64,000 nucleotides of DNA from Aquimarina megaterium XH134 (GCF_000520975.1 NZ_JACB01000001.1:434001-498000), one strand, 5' to 3'; shown: positions 8,323-17,081, counted from the first letter of the stretch. A program made the numbers and translations. Notes: a model not told the origin generated them from the letters alone.

Positions 8323-8509
8323 ACAACACTTTATTAATCTGTATTTTCTATTACAACATTTACTATGAATAACACCTCGGCTACTACCTCCTCTCTCAAA
8401 AGACTGAAATACATTTAAATGTTACAAAATGTTATATATAAACAACAACTAAAGTTAATTATACCCTATTTTTTACTTTTTCCTAAATTCTTAAAAAATT
8501 ACTTCTTGT

Positions 8510-9553
8510 CTAATTCAGAGGTATTGGTGACCATCGAGGTTCATACACATCTACAGAAGTCTGCAATTGAAATCCGACATTAGAAGTTTCAGTGGTTTTA
8601 GCAATGCCTCCTTTTCTATTTTCATCACCAATTTCAAAGACAATATAATTACCTCCTTCTGGTGATAGTGAACCTCCAGAAACTTCTTTAGAAATCCCAG
8701 AAACAGTAATTTGTTTTATACGGCTATCTAAGAAACTGTAATAACTTAAATCCAGAAAAGACAATTTCTTATTATCAATACTCCAGATTGGCTGATCTTT
8801 ATTCTCAGCAATCAACGTATTAGAACTTCCGTCTGGTTTGATAGTATAAGCATGAGTATAAGACACATCATCTTCATCATAACGCCAGGTTTTTGTATAT
8901 GCCAGTACAGGATTAGTTGCGTCATGATTCCAACTCAACTCTTCGTACCAAAATTGATCTTTATTAGGCGAACTTTGAATAACCGTAAGATCACTCATTA
9001 CTATTTGAGTTCCCGAATCAATTTTTGACTCTACAGTAACCATTGGGATTGTATACAAATTAGTGGAAAATTTCGTCAAATCATCATTGTTACCATCAAT
9101 ATTAGAATTACCGGTCATTACAGAGATTGCTAATGTTTTTCCATCAGGGGAAACTCCTAGAGATCTTACATCCAAACCAAAATTTGATATTTTGGACAAC
9201 TCTTTTGTTTTTACATTTACTCTAAAAGCTTCCCAGGCACTTTTTGCTGGTCCCTTTGCACTAGCAAAATATACGTATTTGGCATCTGGACTCCACGACA
9301 CATAACCAGATACCGGACCGGCATCTGCTAATTCGACCACATTAGAACCATCTGGATCCATCATATATATTTTCCTGGTATCACCAAAGGCAATTTTATG
9401 GTTCCCAAGATCTTTTTTTATCTCTTGTAATATGGTACTGGTTGGTTTCGTTGTAGTTGGTATTGTATCTGGAGTATCATCTGCTTCGCAAGAAAGAAAA
9501 AAAGTAATGCTTACTACAAAAATCACACCCTTCATTAAAACTTTATTTTTCAT
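8510..9553 (-). CDS. TolB-type beta-propeller lipoprotein
   Basis: A 347-residue lipoprotein: FFLSC lipobox (Cys22) and acidic Thr-rich tether EADDTPDTIP. The body is built of WD40-like (PD40) blades: IYMMDPDGSNVVELAD, VSWSPDAKYVYFAS, LGVSPDGKTLAISV, PIWSIDNKKLSFL and SLSPEGGNYIVFE, about six in all. Propellers of this type bind proteins, peptides or glycans; no catalytic motif is visible. It lies 76 bases after the S41 peptidase gene and has the shared GGGCGTT motif in its leader. A binding or presentation role within the surface locus is inferred from context. Confidence 0.8.
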   Translation of the reverse strand: MKNKVLMKGVIFVVSITFFLSCEADDTPDTIPTTTKPTSTILQEIKKDLGNHKIAFGDTRKIYMMDPDGSNVVELADAGPVSGYVSWSPDAKYVYFASAKGPAKSAWEAFRVNVKTKELSKISNFGLDVRSLGVSPDGKTLAISVMTGNSNIDGNNDDLTKFSTNLYTIPMVTVESKIDSGTQIVMSDLTVIQSSPNKDQFWYEELSWNHDATNPVLAYTKTWRYDEDDVSYTHAYTIKPDGSSNTLIAENKDQPIWSIDNKKLSFLDLSYYSFLDSRIKQITVSGISKEVSGGSLSPEGGNYIVFEIGDENRKGGIAKTTETSNVGFQLQTSVDVYEPRWSPIPLN

Positions 9554-9629
9554 TTTATTTATTATTCTTTTGTGGTTTTTGGATTATAATAACAATCTCT
9601 AGATCAAAGAAAACGCCCATAATACCTCA

Positions 9630-10805
9630 TTAATTCTTAATATGACGTACTGCTTCTACTATGTGAATATCTTCTCCTGCTGTAACTTGGGCAGTGGTAG
9701 GTATAGATAATATATCGGGAGTTATACCAATTCCTTCAAAAGATTGAAACGTATTGTTATATTTAATTTCTACATCATGAGTTGAAACCCGGGTTTTCCA
9801 TTTTCCTCCTCCATTAGTTAAGGTAAAAATGTCGCTCCCTGCAAAGATTCCAAAAGTCGTACTTCCTATTGTTCTACTATGAGATTGGGTTTTCATTGCA
9901 GCTGTAAAATACTCTGCTGCACTTGCCGTTCCTTTTGAAGTTAGCACTGCAACTTTTTTGGTAAATTGAAATGCCCCTGAAGCTACAATGGTATTATCTT
10001 CTGGAAAAACTCCCGCGACAAAACCTCCTTCTACTCTCGCATCAGGATATCCTTCGAACTCCTTTGTTGCCCATTCGCCAAGAGAAGCAACAGTACTTCC
10101 TGTAGCTATTTTTATTCGTTGTCGTATCAATTCTATCGGGGTATTATTTGTAAAAAATCTACCTGCCAAATAATATGCAAATGGTCCTTGCCCACCTCCA
10201 TTAGTACGAACATCTATAATAATTCCTGCTTTATTTTGTAGTGCTGTTAATGCTTCGTCAACAATAGCTTTAAAATTATTAAACTCACTGTCATTTTCAT
10301 TTACAGGTTCAAAATTTTTGGAATTGATATATCCAATATTAGAATCACTTGTTACAGTACCATACGATAAATATGGGTTATTGGCACTGCTCGAGACGAT
10401 ACTTACTTTACCAGCAGTATTGTTTTGGATCATATTTTGAATATTCCTATCAAATTCTGGTTCAAACCCTGCTTCTTGATTAGCATTAAAAGTTAAACTA
10501 CTATGCCCATCTTTGACAATAGTACCCATTATCGTTTCGAAAATCCCAAACAACTGATTATCCGAAGTTGTACTAGTGATTTTCGGATAATATGTATCAT
10601 ACACATTCTGCCAGTCTATATTTTTTCTGTGCATTAAAGGATAATGTCTATCATAGATTTCCCAAAATTCTTTAAACACCTTTTGTTGTTCTATTAAAGT
10701 GCTATTACCATCTGGTATTGTTACATCATCATCTTTACTACAAGAACCAATAATCAATACCAACAAAAAACCTAATAGCGGCAATCTAAATATATTCTTC
10801 ATCAT
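9630..10805 (-). CDS. S41-family serine peptidase lipoprotein
   Basis: A 391-residue lipoprotein: lipobox IIGSC (Cys22), tether SKDDDVT. A helical N-terminal domain (about 35-110) precedes the S41 (tail-specific protease/CtpA-like) core: IGYINSKNF, the IIIDVRTNGGGQG strand-loop, and VLTSKGTASAAEYFTAAMK with the catalytic Ser in TAS. No canonical PDZ domain is evident, as in many Bacteroidetes S41 lipoproteins. The family cleaves protein C-termini or peptides. The gene has a hairpin-rich leader of 100 bases. The start could be either of the two adjacent Met codons. Confidence 0.85.
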   Translation of the reverse strand: MMKNIFRLPLLGFLLVLIIGSCSKDDDVTIPDGNSTLIEQQKVFKEFWEIYDRHYPLMHRKNIDWQNVYDTYYPKITSTTSDNQLFGIFETIMGTIVKDGHSSLTFNANQEAGFEPEFDRNIQNMIQNNTAGKVSIVSSSANNPYLSYGTVTSDSNIGYINSKNFEPVNENDSEFNNFKAIVDEALTALQNKAGIIIDVRTNGGGQGPFAYYLAGRFFTNNTPIELIRQRIKIATGSTVASLGEWATKEFEGYPDARVEGGFVAGVFPEDNTIVASGAFQFTKKVAVLTSKGTASAAEYFTAAMKTQSHSRTIGSTTFGIFAGSDIFTLTNGGGKWKTRVSTHDVEIKYNNTFQSFEGIGITPDILSIPTTAQVTAGEDIHIVEAVRHIKN

Positions 10806-10827
10806 TATTTTCTTTCAGTAGTTTAAA

Positions 10828-10894
10828 AACCGAACACATCTTTTAAACATTTCAATTTATCTGGGTTGTAATCAAAAACCAGATGTATTCGGTT
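10828..10894 (-). promoter_or_regulatory. leader hairpin with competing pairing (possible terminator or attenuator)
   Basis: Read on the minus strand, a 14-base arm beginning AACCGAATACATCT (10894-10881) can pair with AGATGTGTTCGGTT (10841-10828; one U-G wobble), followed by a short T run, which looks like a terminator. An internal ATCTGG...CCAGAT pairing would use part of the first arm and exclude the long stem. It lies between the 10906 stop and the 10805 start. Confidence 0.45.
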
Positions 10895-10905
10895 AATTTT
10901 ATTTA

Positions 10906-11781
10906 TTATCTTTTATAGGTACCATCTGGCAATTTTGCTGGCATTTTATATGCTGGATTTGTAAATATTGCCCAGGCTTTTGTATCGATTGCTTCTACTT
11001 TGGCTCTAGTGTTTAACCTCCATTCATTGTCAATTTCACTTAATCTATTTTCTTGTGCCCCAAGCATAGAACTCATCACCCAATATAAATATTCGCCAAC
11101 CTGGCAATTGTAGTCACAGGTAGTATCATCATAAGTATACCAGGCACTGGCAGGATAGCTAGCTGGCGGAGATTGAAAGTTCCCTCCACGGGCAACATCC
11201 ATTGCTTTACTGATTTCTGATCCCGATTGAGAACTAAAGACTCTAGGATAAGCTCTTTCATGCCCGCCATTAGTGATAATATGCCACACTTCTTCTAAAG
11301 CAGCATCAAATGATCCCGTATGCCCATTTGTATGCCATGCTGGCACGGTTTCGTCTGCTCCTAGGTCTTGGCCAACTTTAAACCCTGCAGGAGGATTAAA
11401 ATTATCTCTATCTGCTTCTGTTTTCCACATAAATAAAAAAGCTTTGTTAGATTTCATCGAATTGTGAATCGTTGTATTATCAATCGAACCATCTTCGTCA
11501 TTATCTAAATATTGAGCCATTAAATTAGCTGCATGTAACAGCTTAACATCTTCTACCGCAGCTACAGCATAAATTGGAATATCAAAAACCATAACTTTTC
11601 TGTTAAATGCACTAAAACCCGTATCTGTATTTTCTACAATTTTAAAATTTGGATCATTACCTGCATTAATCGTTCCTGTTGTTGGTATTGTTGCAATATC
11701 ATCGTCATTTGAGCAAGCTACACAACTTAAAATGGTGCAGGTTACTACTATCACATTTACTATTCTAAAATGGTTTTTCAT
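10906..11781 (-). CDS. surface lipoprotein of unknown function, possibly metal-binding
   Basis: A 291-residue lipoprotein I cannot assign to a family. The lipobox region has two candidate Cys (20 and 23) followed by SNDDD. Residues around 90-105 hold a calcium-loop-like DNDEDGSIDN. The central part is rich in potential metal ligands: HTNGH followed by ALEEVWHIITNGGHERAY (about 150-180), reminiscent of metallopeptidase sites though it is not a canonical HExxH. A further acidic/Cys segment is TCDYNCQVGEYLYW. It is 6 bases after the ClpP-like gene, so the two are co-transcribed. A peptidase-like role is a guess. Confidence 0.7.
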   Translation of the reverse strand: MKNHFRIVNVIVVTCTILSCVACSNDDDIATIPTTGTINAGNDPNFKIVENTDTGFSAFNRKVMVFDIPIYAVAAVEDVKLLHAANLMAQYLDNDEDGSIDNTTIHNSMKSNKAFLFMWKTEADRDNFNPPAGFKVGQDLGADETVPAWHTNGHTGSFDAALEEVWHIITNGGHERAYPRVFSSQSGSEISKAMDVARGGNFQSPPASYPASAWYTYDDTTCDYNCQVGEYLYWVMSSMLGAQENRLSEIDNEWRLNTRAKVEAIDTKAWAIFTNPAYKMPAKLPDGTYKR

Positions 11782-11787
11782 ACTTTA

Positions 11788-12396
11788 TTATTTTGTTATT
11801 TTATATTGGGTTATTTCTTCTTCAGTCATCCAGTGAACCCTTTCTGCAGGAGCAGCATTAATCGTGAAATAATAAAAATCTTCTGCTTCTTTCTGTGTAA
11901 ATCCAACCGACTTGTAATAATTGATATATGGTAAATGCACAGCGTGACCTACAGGATATGAAGTAGCGATTGGTTGTCCGGGAGCTGCTCCCCAGGAATG
12001 TACTCCGATGCGACTTCCTTGTTCGCGTGTTCTTTTTACCCCTCCTACATACATATCTACTGCTCCAGAGGCGATGACAGAACGTGCAGACAAATGAAAT
12101 TCTATTCCGCTATCATGCATTTTTTTGGAAACTATCAAATTAGCATCATCATCTTCAGAACCAGGGCAATCCAACATATTTATCTTTTTCAACTTGGGAT
12201 ATTTTGCCAGTAGGTTATTAAAATGAGCAGGGGTAGCGCTTGTAATCGTACCATTCATTTCTGCAGTCGTTTCATTTATTGATTTAAAAATTCCAAAATC
12301 ACCTTGAGCTACATTGTTATCATCATCATTAGTACATGCCAAAAAGCTTACAGAGATTAAAAACAGGATGATAAGTTGATTTTTTTTCATTTTCAT
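11788..12396 (-). CDS. ClpP/crotonase-like (COG3904-type) lipoprotein
   Basis: A 202-residue lipoprotein: FLAC lipobox (Cys21), tether TNDDDNN. The body resembles the periplasmic ClpP-like proteins of COG3904: a strand-helix-strand with LLAKYPKLKKINMLDCPGS, then FHLSARSVIASGAVDMYVGG where the Ser of ASGA sits at the usual nucleophile position, and KRTREQGSRIGVHSWG with a His at the usual base position. The usual Cys-containing SAC motif is replaced by SGA. If active it would be a serine peptidase. It starts the two-gene unit with the 10906 gene and follows the DUF4249 gene after 101 bases. Confidence 0.65.
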   Translation of the reverse strand: MKMKKNQLIILFLISVSFLACTNDDDNNVAQGDFGIFKSINETTAEMNGTITSATPAHFNNLLAKYPKLKKINMLDCPGSEDDDANLIVSKKMHDSGIEFHLSARSVIASGAVDMYVGGVKRTREQGSRIGVHSWGAAPGQPIATSYPVGHAVHLPYINYYKSVGFTQKEAEDFYYFTINAAPAERVHWMTEEEITQYKITK

Positions 12397-12465
12397 AATT
12401 CTAAAATTTTATTGTTTATATCTACAACATCTAAATGACGCTAAACCCTAAAAATTATTCCACAG

Positions 12466-12494
12466 AACAAGTCCGAATGCTTCTATCTGGACTT
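12466..12494 (-). repeat. copy 1 of a small hairpin repeat
   Basis: On the minus strand AAGTCC (12494-12489), then a loop containing ATAGAAGCA, then GGACTT (12474-12469) and GTT. A second copy with the same arms and loop core lies at 15848-15877, in the same orientation, also at a gene end. It lies 3 bases after the DUF4249 stop codon. Confidence 0.5.
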
Positions 12495-12497
12495 TTT

Positions 12498-13370
12498 TTA
12501 ATTACTGCCAATTTGATTTACAGCACTTACGGCATTGACAGTAAAATTGCCCAGGACAACTTTATTTGAGCCTGAGTTTGTAATATTTCCCAAGAGATTT
12601 ACGGGAGGTGTTGCAAACAATTGACTCGGATCTCCAGAGCTTTCACTATCATTTGCTTCTAATTGTAAACTTTGATTTAAGTAGAATTGGTAAGAGTCGA
12701 AATTGATATTACAAAAAGTAACTTTTATTTCATCATAAAGAACTGTAATATCATCATCATCATCCTGTAACCTAAACAAATCAACTTCTACAGATGCACT
12801 TTCTTTGCCATTAAATACTACATCATTAGATTGTGATGTATTAGATGAGACTAATTGTCCTTCACTAAATAACTCTACAGTAAACTTATAAAAGTTGGTA
12901 TCATCACCTGGGTCACTAAACTCTATCTCTAAAATATCTCCATTTTTAATACTTGTATTGTTAATAAGAACAACAGGTTTTAACAGCTCTTCTTTTGATT
13001 TAAATAGAGTTCCATCATTTAATCGTACTTCTATCCAATACGAATAACCTATTGTAGTTGAAATAGATTGAGCTGAAGTATAAACGCCTTGATCAATCAC
13101 AAAATCATTTGTAACTAGATTTGTATTTCCCGAAGTATCTTTTGCATACAACGATACCGAAGCATCATTTACAGGTTTTGAAGATGATGAATCTTGTAAA
13201 GGAACCGATTGCTGAATACGTATGGAAACCGGAACATTTTCATTAGAAATAGAACCAAAAATGATAGTTTGAGGCTCATGAGTAACATCGAGGCTTATTT
13301 CTTTGGTACAACTGGTAATACAAAAGATAAGCAAACTACTTGCTATTATTTTTATATATATACTTTTCAT
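12498..13370 (-). CDS. DUF4249 family lipoprotein, TonB-receptor partner
   Basis: A 290-residue lipoprotein with lipobox CITSC (Cys21) and the family-typical TKEISLDV start, then two beta-rich domains: an Ig-like part with VPVSIRIQQSVPLQD and VNDASVSLYAKD, and a C-terminal barrel-like half. DUF4249 proteins are encoded next to TonB-dependent receptors across Bacteroidetes and are thought to be their surface partners, as SusD is for SusC. Here the gene follows the receptor by 5 bases. The tether is less acidic than in the five lipoproteins downstream. Ligand unknown. Confidence 0.85.
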   Translation of the reverse strand: MKSIYIKIIASSLLIFCITSCTKEISLDVTHEPQTIIFGSISNENVPVSIRIQQSVPLQDSSSSKPVNDASVSLYAKDTSGNTNLVTNDFVIDQGVYTSAQSISTTIGYSYWIEVRLNDGTLFKSKEELLKPVVLINNTSIKNGDILEIEFSDPGDDTNFYKFTVELFSEGQLVSSNTSQSNDVVFNGKESASVEVDLFRLQDDDDDITVLYDEIKVTFCNINFDSYQFYLNQSLQLEANDSESSGDPSQLFATPPVNLLGNITNSGSNKVVLGNFTVNAVSAVNQIGSN

Positions 13371-13375
13371 CTTAC

Positions 13376-15784
13376 TTAAAATTTAAAATTATAGGTTATA
13401 AAGGGTACTGGTGCTCCGATTACAGAATATTGAAATGTTTTTAGTTGATTATTTCTCACAGAAGAATACACCGAGAACGGGTTTTTATGACTGTATACAT
13501 TATAGACTCCGAACACCCAATTACCACTCCACCTTCTGTTTGGTTTCTTTTTAGGTGTATATGTAAAAGAGATATCTAATCGGTGAGTAGGTTTTAAGCG
13601 AAATGCATTCCTGTCTGAGTAGGTAAAAAACTGGTTGCCACCCACTTCAAACTTGCCTGTTGCATAAGTTGTTGGTCTCCCTGTTTGATACGTAAAAAAG
13701 GCTCCGACACTCCATTTTTTAGACAATTCATAATTAGAAGTAATATTAAAAATATGAGGACGATCGTAATTAGAAGGATAATAATTTCCACTATTAATAT
13801 TCTCAGAATTAAATGAACTTGTAGTTTTTCTTTTGGTTACTGAATACGTATAATTAGCATTTCCTGTGAGCTTTCCTTTTGTTTTATATCCACTTAATTC
13901 TAAGCCATATGAATATCCTTTTGCAGTTAATAGTTGAGTTTCTAAATTTTCATTCAAAAACAAATCTGCTCCATTTTTATATTCTACCAGGTTTTTAAAG
14001 GTTTTGTAATATCCTTCTACAGAAAAATTATATTTCCTGTTAGGAGTATCATAAGCATATCCGGCAGAAATTTGATTCACTTCCAAAGGTTTTATATGAT
14101 ATCCTGCAGGTTTCCAAATATCAAAGGGTAGGGTAGAATAACTATTAGAAATCAAGTGTATATATTGAAACATCCTATTGTATCCCAATTTTATAGCTTT
14201 CCTATTATTAAGATCATACTTAAGTGCTAATCGAGGCTCAAAACCATGGTAATTTTTAATCACTTCATTACTTTTATAACTACGTGATCCTGTAATACTA
14301 CTTACAGTTTGTGGTACCTGTGCATCATAGAAGGATACTTTATTCGGCCCTAGATTTCCGAACCAGGAGTATCGCAGGCCTATATTTGCAGAAAACTTAT
14401 TTAATTTCTTTTCGTAGGACACATAAGGTGCTATTTCCAAACCTTTTTCTGTACCAAAGTTTACTGTATTTATAGAAGTATCATTTCCTGTAATCTTTGC
14501 AGGAGTAAAACGATATAATGTACTATTAACTCCAAAACGAATTTTGGTGTCTGTATTCTGAAAGAATGTAAAATCGGGTTTAAGTATCCAATTTTCTACG
14601 GCCGATTTCCAGGTAAAATTACTAGCTGATCCTGCTGGCCCACCACTACTATTTTCTGATGACAATGAATAATTATAACGACTGAAGACTCCAGATAAGT
14701 TCATAAATAATCTTTCAGAAAAAATATGATTCCATCGTACTGTAGCTGTACTGTTTTTCCATGAGAAATTTATACTCTCATTAGTATTTTGCTGTGTGTT
14801 TTGTTGATCCTCATCGGTATCATCAAATTTTAGTTTCATCACATCGGCTCCAAAATATCCAGAGGCAAATAATTTATTTTTCTCATTGATATCCCAGGAG
14901 AGTTTAGCATTTAAATCATAGAAATACACTTTATTTCCTTTTAAGCTTTTTATGAGCGGAAATGCTAAATCAAAATAGGAACGCCTACCAGAGACTAAAT
15001 AACTTAGTTTATCTTTTTTAATAGGGCCTTCGAGAGTTAATCTAGAAAATAAAAGCCCCAGTCCTCCTTCTCCTTTAAATTGTTTATTACTCCCCTCTCG
15101 CTGTCTAATATCTAATACCGAAGAAGCTCTACCGCCATACCTTGCTGGGATTCCTCCTTTGTATAATTTCATATCTTTTATCGCATCCGAATTAAAAATG
15201 GAAAAGAATCCCCAAACATGCGAAGAATTATAAATGGGGGCTTCGTCCAGAAGAATCAAATTTTGATCAATATTACCTCCTCTCACATTAAAACCAGATG
15301 TACCTTCTCCTACAGAAGATACTCCTGCTTGTGTAAGCATAGCTCTGGTTACATCTGGTTCTCCTAGCAAAGCTGGTAGTTTTTTTATATCCTGAGGTTT
15401 CAGGTTTATAGAACCTGCAATAATGTTTCCTGTCTGACTTTTGTTATTTGTATTGGTGGTTATAATAACTTCATCCAAATTATTGCTGATTGGCTTTAAT
15501 TCGATGTTTATTTTTTTATTTCCCGTTAGATCAATATTTTGAATTATATCCTCATAACCTAGATAAGAAATAATCAATGTATGTTCTCCTTCTTTAAGGG
15601 TTAAAGAAAAGAACCCATATTCATTGGTTACAGCTCCTTTTCCTGATTGCTTATCATAGATTGTAGCTCCCAATAGTGTTTCTCCCGTCGTGCTATCATT
15701 AATAGACCCACTGATACTATGAGACTGGGCCTGTAACGTATAAAAGGCAGAAAAAAAAGTAAAAATTAAAAATAGGTGTTTCAT
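13376..15784 (-). CDS. TonB-dependent receptor with carboxypeptidase-like regulatory domain
   Basis: An 802-residue outer membrane receptor. Signal peptide to about residue 19 (LQAQ); a CarboxypepD_reg-like beta-sandwich at about 22-105 (SISGSINDSTTGETLLGATI); a plug at about 115-240 including GFNVRGGNIDQNLILLDEAP and GGIPARYGGRASSVLDIR; then a barrel to the C-terminus YNFKF. It takes up a ligand using TonB energy. The DUF4249 gene follows 5 bases later. It is shorter than SusC-type receptors of glycan loci, and no SusD is present, so a peptide, metal chelate or aromatic ligand is more likely than a polysaccharide (inference). Confidence 0.92.
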   Translation of the reverse strand: MKHLFLIFTFFSAFYTLQAQSHSISGSINDSTTGETLLGATIYDKQSGKGAVTNEYGFFSLTLKEGEHTLIISYLGYEDIIQNIDLTGNKKINIELKPISNNLDEVIITTNTNNKSQTGNIIAGSINLKPQDIKKLPALLGEPDVTRAMLTQAGVSSVGEGTSGFNVRGGNIDQNLILLDEAPIYNSSHVWGFFSIFNSDAIKDMKLYKGGIPARYGGRASSVLDIRQREGSNKQFKGEGGLGLLFSRLTLEGPIKKDKLSYLVSGRRSYFDLAFPLIKSLKGNKVYFYDLNAKLSWDINEKNKLFASGYFGADVMKLKFDDTDEDQQNTQQNTNESINFSWKNSTATVRWNHIFSERLFMNLSGVFSRYNYSLSSENSSGGPAGSASNFTWKSAVENWILKPDFTFFQNTDTKIRFGVNSTLYRFTPAKITGNDTSINTVNFGTEKGLEIAPYVSYEKKLNKFSANIGLRYSWFGNLGPNKVSFYDAQVPQTVSSITGSRSYKSNEVIKNYHGFEPRLALKYDLNNRKAIKLGYNRMFQYIHLISNSYSTLPFDIWKPAGYHIKPLEVNQISAGYAYDTPNRKYNFSVEGYYKTFKNLVEYKNGADLFLNENLETQLLTAKGYSYGLELSGYKTKGKLTGNANYTYSVTKRKTTSSFNSENINSGNYYPSNYDRPHIFNITSNYELSKKWSVGAFFTYQTGRPTTYATGKFEVGGNQFFTYSDRNAFRLKPTHRLDISFTYTPKKKPNRRWSGNWVFGVYNVYSHKNPFSVYSSVRNNQLKTFQYSVIGAPVPFITYNFKF

Positions 15785-15810
15785 AAATTGTATGTATAAA
15801 AATTAGGTAC

Positions 15811-15827
15811 ATACAAAATAACGCCCC
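15811..15827 (-). promoter_or_regulatory. GGGGCGTT motif abutting a -7-like element before the TonB receptor gene
   Basis: On the minus strand GGGGCGTTATTTTG: a G-rich box ends directly at TTATTTTG, one mismatch from TAnnTTTG, about 30-40 bases before the receptor start. The same box precedes the propeller gene (9609-9618, GGGCGTTTT) and the dioxygenase gene (8315-8322). Confidence 0.4.
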
Positions 15828-15847
15828 TATCCAGGCATAGTTTCACT

Positions 15848-15877
15848 CAACAAGTCCAGCTGCTTCTATTCGGACTT
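15848..15877 (-). repeat. copy 2 of a small hairpin repeat
   Basis: On the minus strand AAGTCC (15877-15872), loop with ATAGAAGCA, GGACTT (15857-15852) and GTT. It overlaps the last codons of the AraC gene and matches the element at 12466-12494 in arms, loop core and orientation. Confidence 0.5.
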
Positions 15878-16969
15878 TTTTAGCGATAGTTCATACTGCT
15901 TAGGAGTCATACCTTCTAAGGTCTTGAAGGTGTTATAAAATGTTGATTTAGAAGAAAACCCTGCTTCTTGAGCTATCCCTAAAATCGATAATTGCTGAGC
16001 CATTGGGGTTTGTACTAATCTTTTGAATTCGGTGACCCGAAAACCATTTATAAAATGATAAAAATTAGTTTTAGTATGAATATTTATAAGCCTGGAGAGT
16101 TCTTTTTCTTTTATTTGAAGAGATTCGGAGAGTGTTCGCAAATTTAATTCAGAATTTGCATACAACTTTTCTTTTTCGATTGTACCCTTAACTTCTTCAA
16201 ATAGTTTTCGATCTTCAGCACTAGTTTCATCTATAGTAATCGTATGCGCTCCGAATGATTCTGAAGGTAGATCTTGCGAATCATGGATAAAAAGAGATGC
16301 TTTAAATATCTCTGATTGAGAAAACCCATTGTAGGCTATCCAATACACCATTATAAATGAAAGCACTATCGAAATCGAACCTAGGTACGGGTCTACCACT
16401 TCTTCTTCAAAACCTATAAAACCTTCTACAAAATCAAATACAATAAATGCAAGACTAATATAAATGATAGTTTTTATCCAGGATAATCTCTTATTTTCTA
16501 ATTCTGAATAGAAATTATTTAATTCTGATTTAAGTCCTTGTAATTTTTTCAAAATCAATACGTATAATATAATTTCTATTATATATTCGATTAAATCGAT
16601 ACCCCAAATCATTTCTTCAGAGTTTATAACAAATAGAATAACCAAATAGGTTACAAATAAAGGGATAAACAAATACTTCAACATTTTTATGTAAGGCTTA
16701 TTTATCGTTTGATAGGTATACATGTATAAAAGCGGAGCAATACATAAAGAAATAAGAAAAAAAATACGATCAAGTAGAGCACCCTCTTCCATTTCGTAAT
16801 CCAATAAATCCATAAAAATACCAAACGAAAAAATCCAAAGAAATAGCCCCAAAAAAATATTAGCTTTTTTATTGGCAGACTTCATTGTAAAAAAGAGAAG
16901 TCCCAACATAAGGGCTCCAGAAAATGTAAGAAGCTCTAAAATTGAGAAAAAAGATAGCTCTATAACCAT
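15866..16969 (-). CDS. membrane AraC-type transcriptional regulator
   Basis: A 367-residue regulator whose N-terminal 220 residues form about seven hydrophobic helices (for example LLTFSGALMLGLLFFTM and ISIVLSFIMVYWIAY). The C-terminal AraC HTH pair spans about 265-365, with LSESLQIKEKELSRLINIH and ILGIAQEAGFSSKSTFYNTFKTLEGMTP. The type is common in Flavobacteria and usually controls an adjacent transport or surface locus. It lies 81 bases upstream of the TonB receptor gene on the same strand, so it is the natural candidate regulator of 7571-15784. The inducing signal is unknown. Confidence 0.88.
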   Translation of the reverse strand: MVIELSFFSILELLTFSGALMLGLLFFTMKSANKKANIFLGLFLWIFSFGIFMDLLDYEMEEGALLDRIFFLISLCIAPLLYMYTYQTINKPYIKMLKYLFIPLFVTYLVILFVINSEEMIWGIDLIEYIIEIILYVLILKKLQGLKSELNNFYSELENKRLSWIKTIIYISLAFIVFDFVEGFIGFEEEVVDPYLGSISIVLSFIMVYWIAYNGFSQSEIFKASLFIHDSQDLPSESFGAHTITIDETSAEDRKLFEEVKGTIEKEKLYANSELNLRTLSESLQIKEKELSRLINIHTKTNFYHFINGFRVTEFKRLVQTPMAQQLSILGIAQEAGFSSKSTFYNTFKTLEGMTPKQYELSLKKSE

Positions 16970-17051
16970 AGATCCAAAGTAAGAATTATTTAATAAGATT
17001 TTAAAGAATCTCCTTTTGTTTTCTATTATTAAAATTCATTTTTAAACAATA

Positions 17052-17081
17052 AACCCTTGCGAGTAATTATTCGCAAGGGTT
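17052..17081 (-). terminator. intrinsic terminator of the isochorismatase-type gene
   Basis: Perfect 11-base stem AACCCTTGCGA/TCGCAAGGGTT with an 8-base loop. On the minus strand a T-rich stretch follows. It lies about 70 bases after the stop at 17154. Confidence 0.85.

Noticed and set aside
8335..8415. 26-codon minus-strand frame between the propeller and dioxygenase genes
   Set aside because: No leader-peptide pattern, no GG motif and no homologue I know; short open runs like this are expected by chance.
7571..15784. Interpreting the lipoprotein locus as a polysaccharide utilisation locus
   Set aside because: There is no SusD, no glycoside hydrolase and no HTCS or ECF/anti-sigma regulator; the GH113-like gene is 24 kb away.
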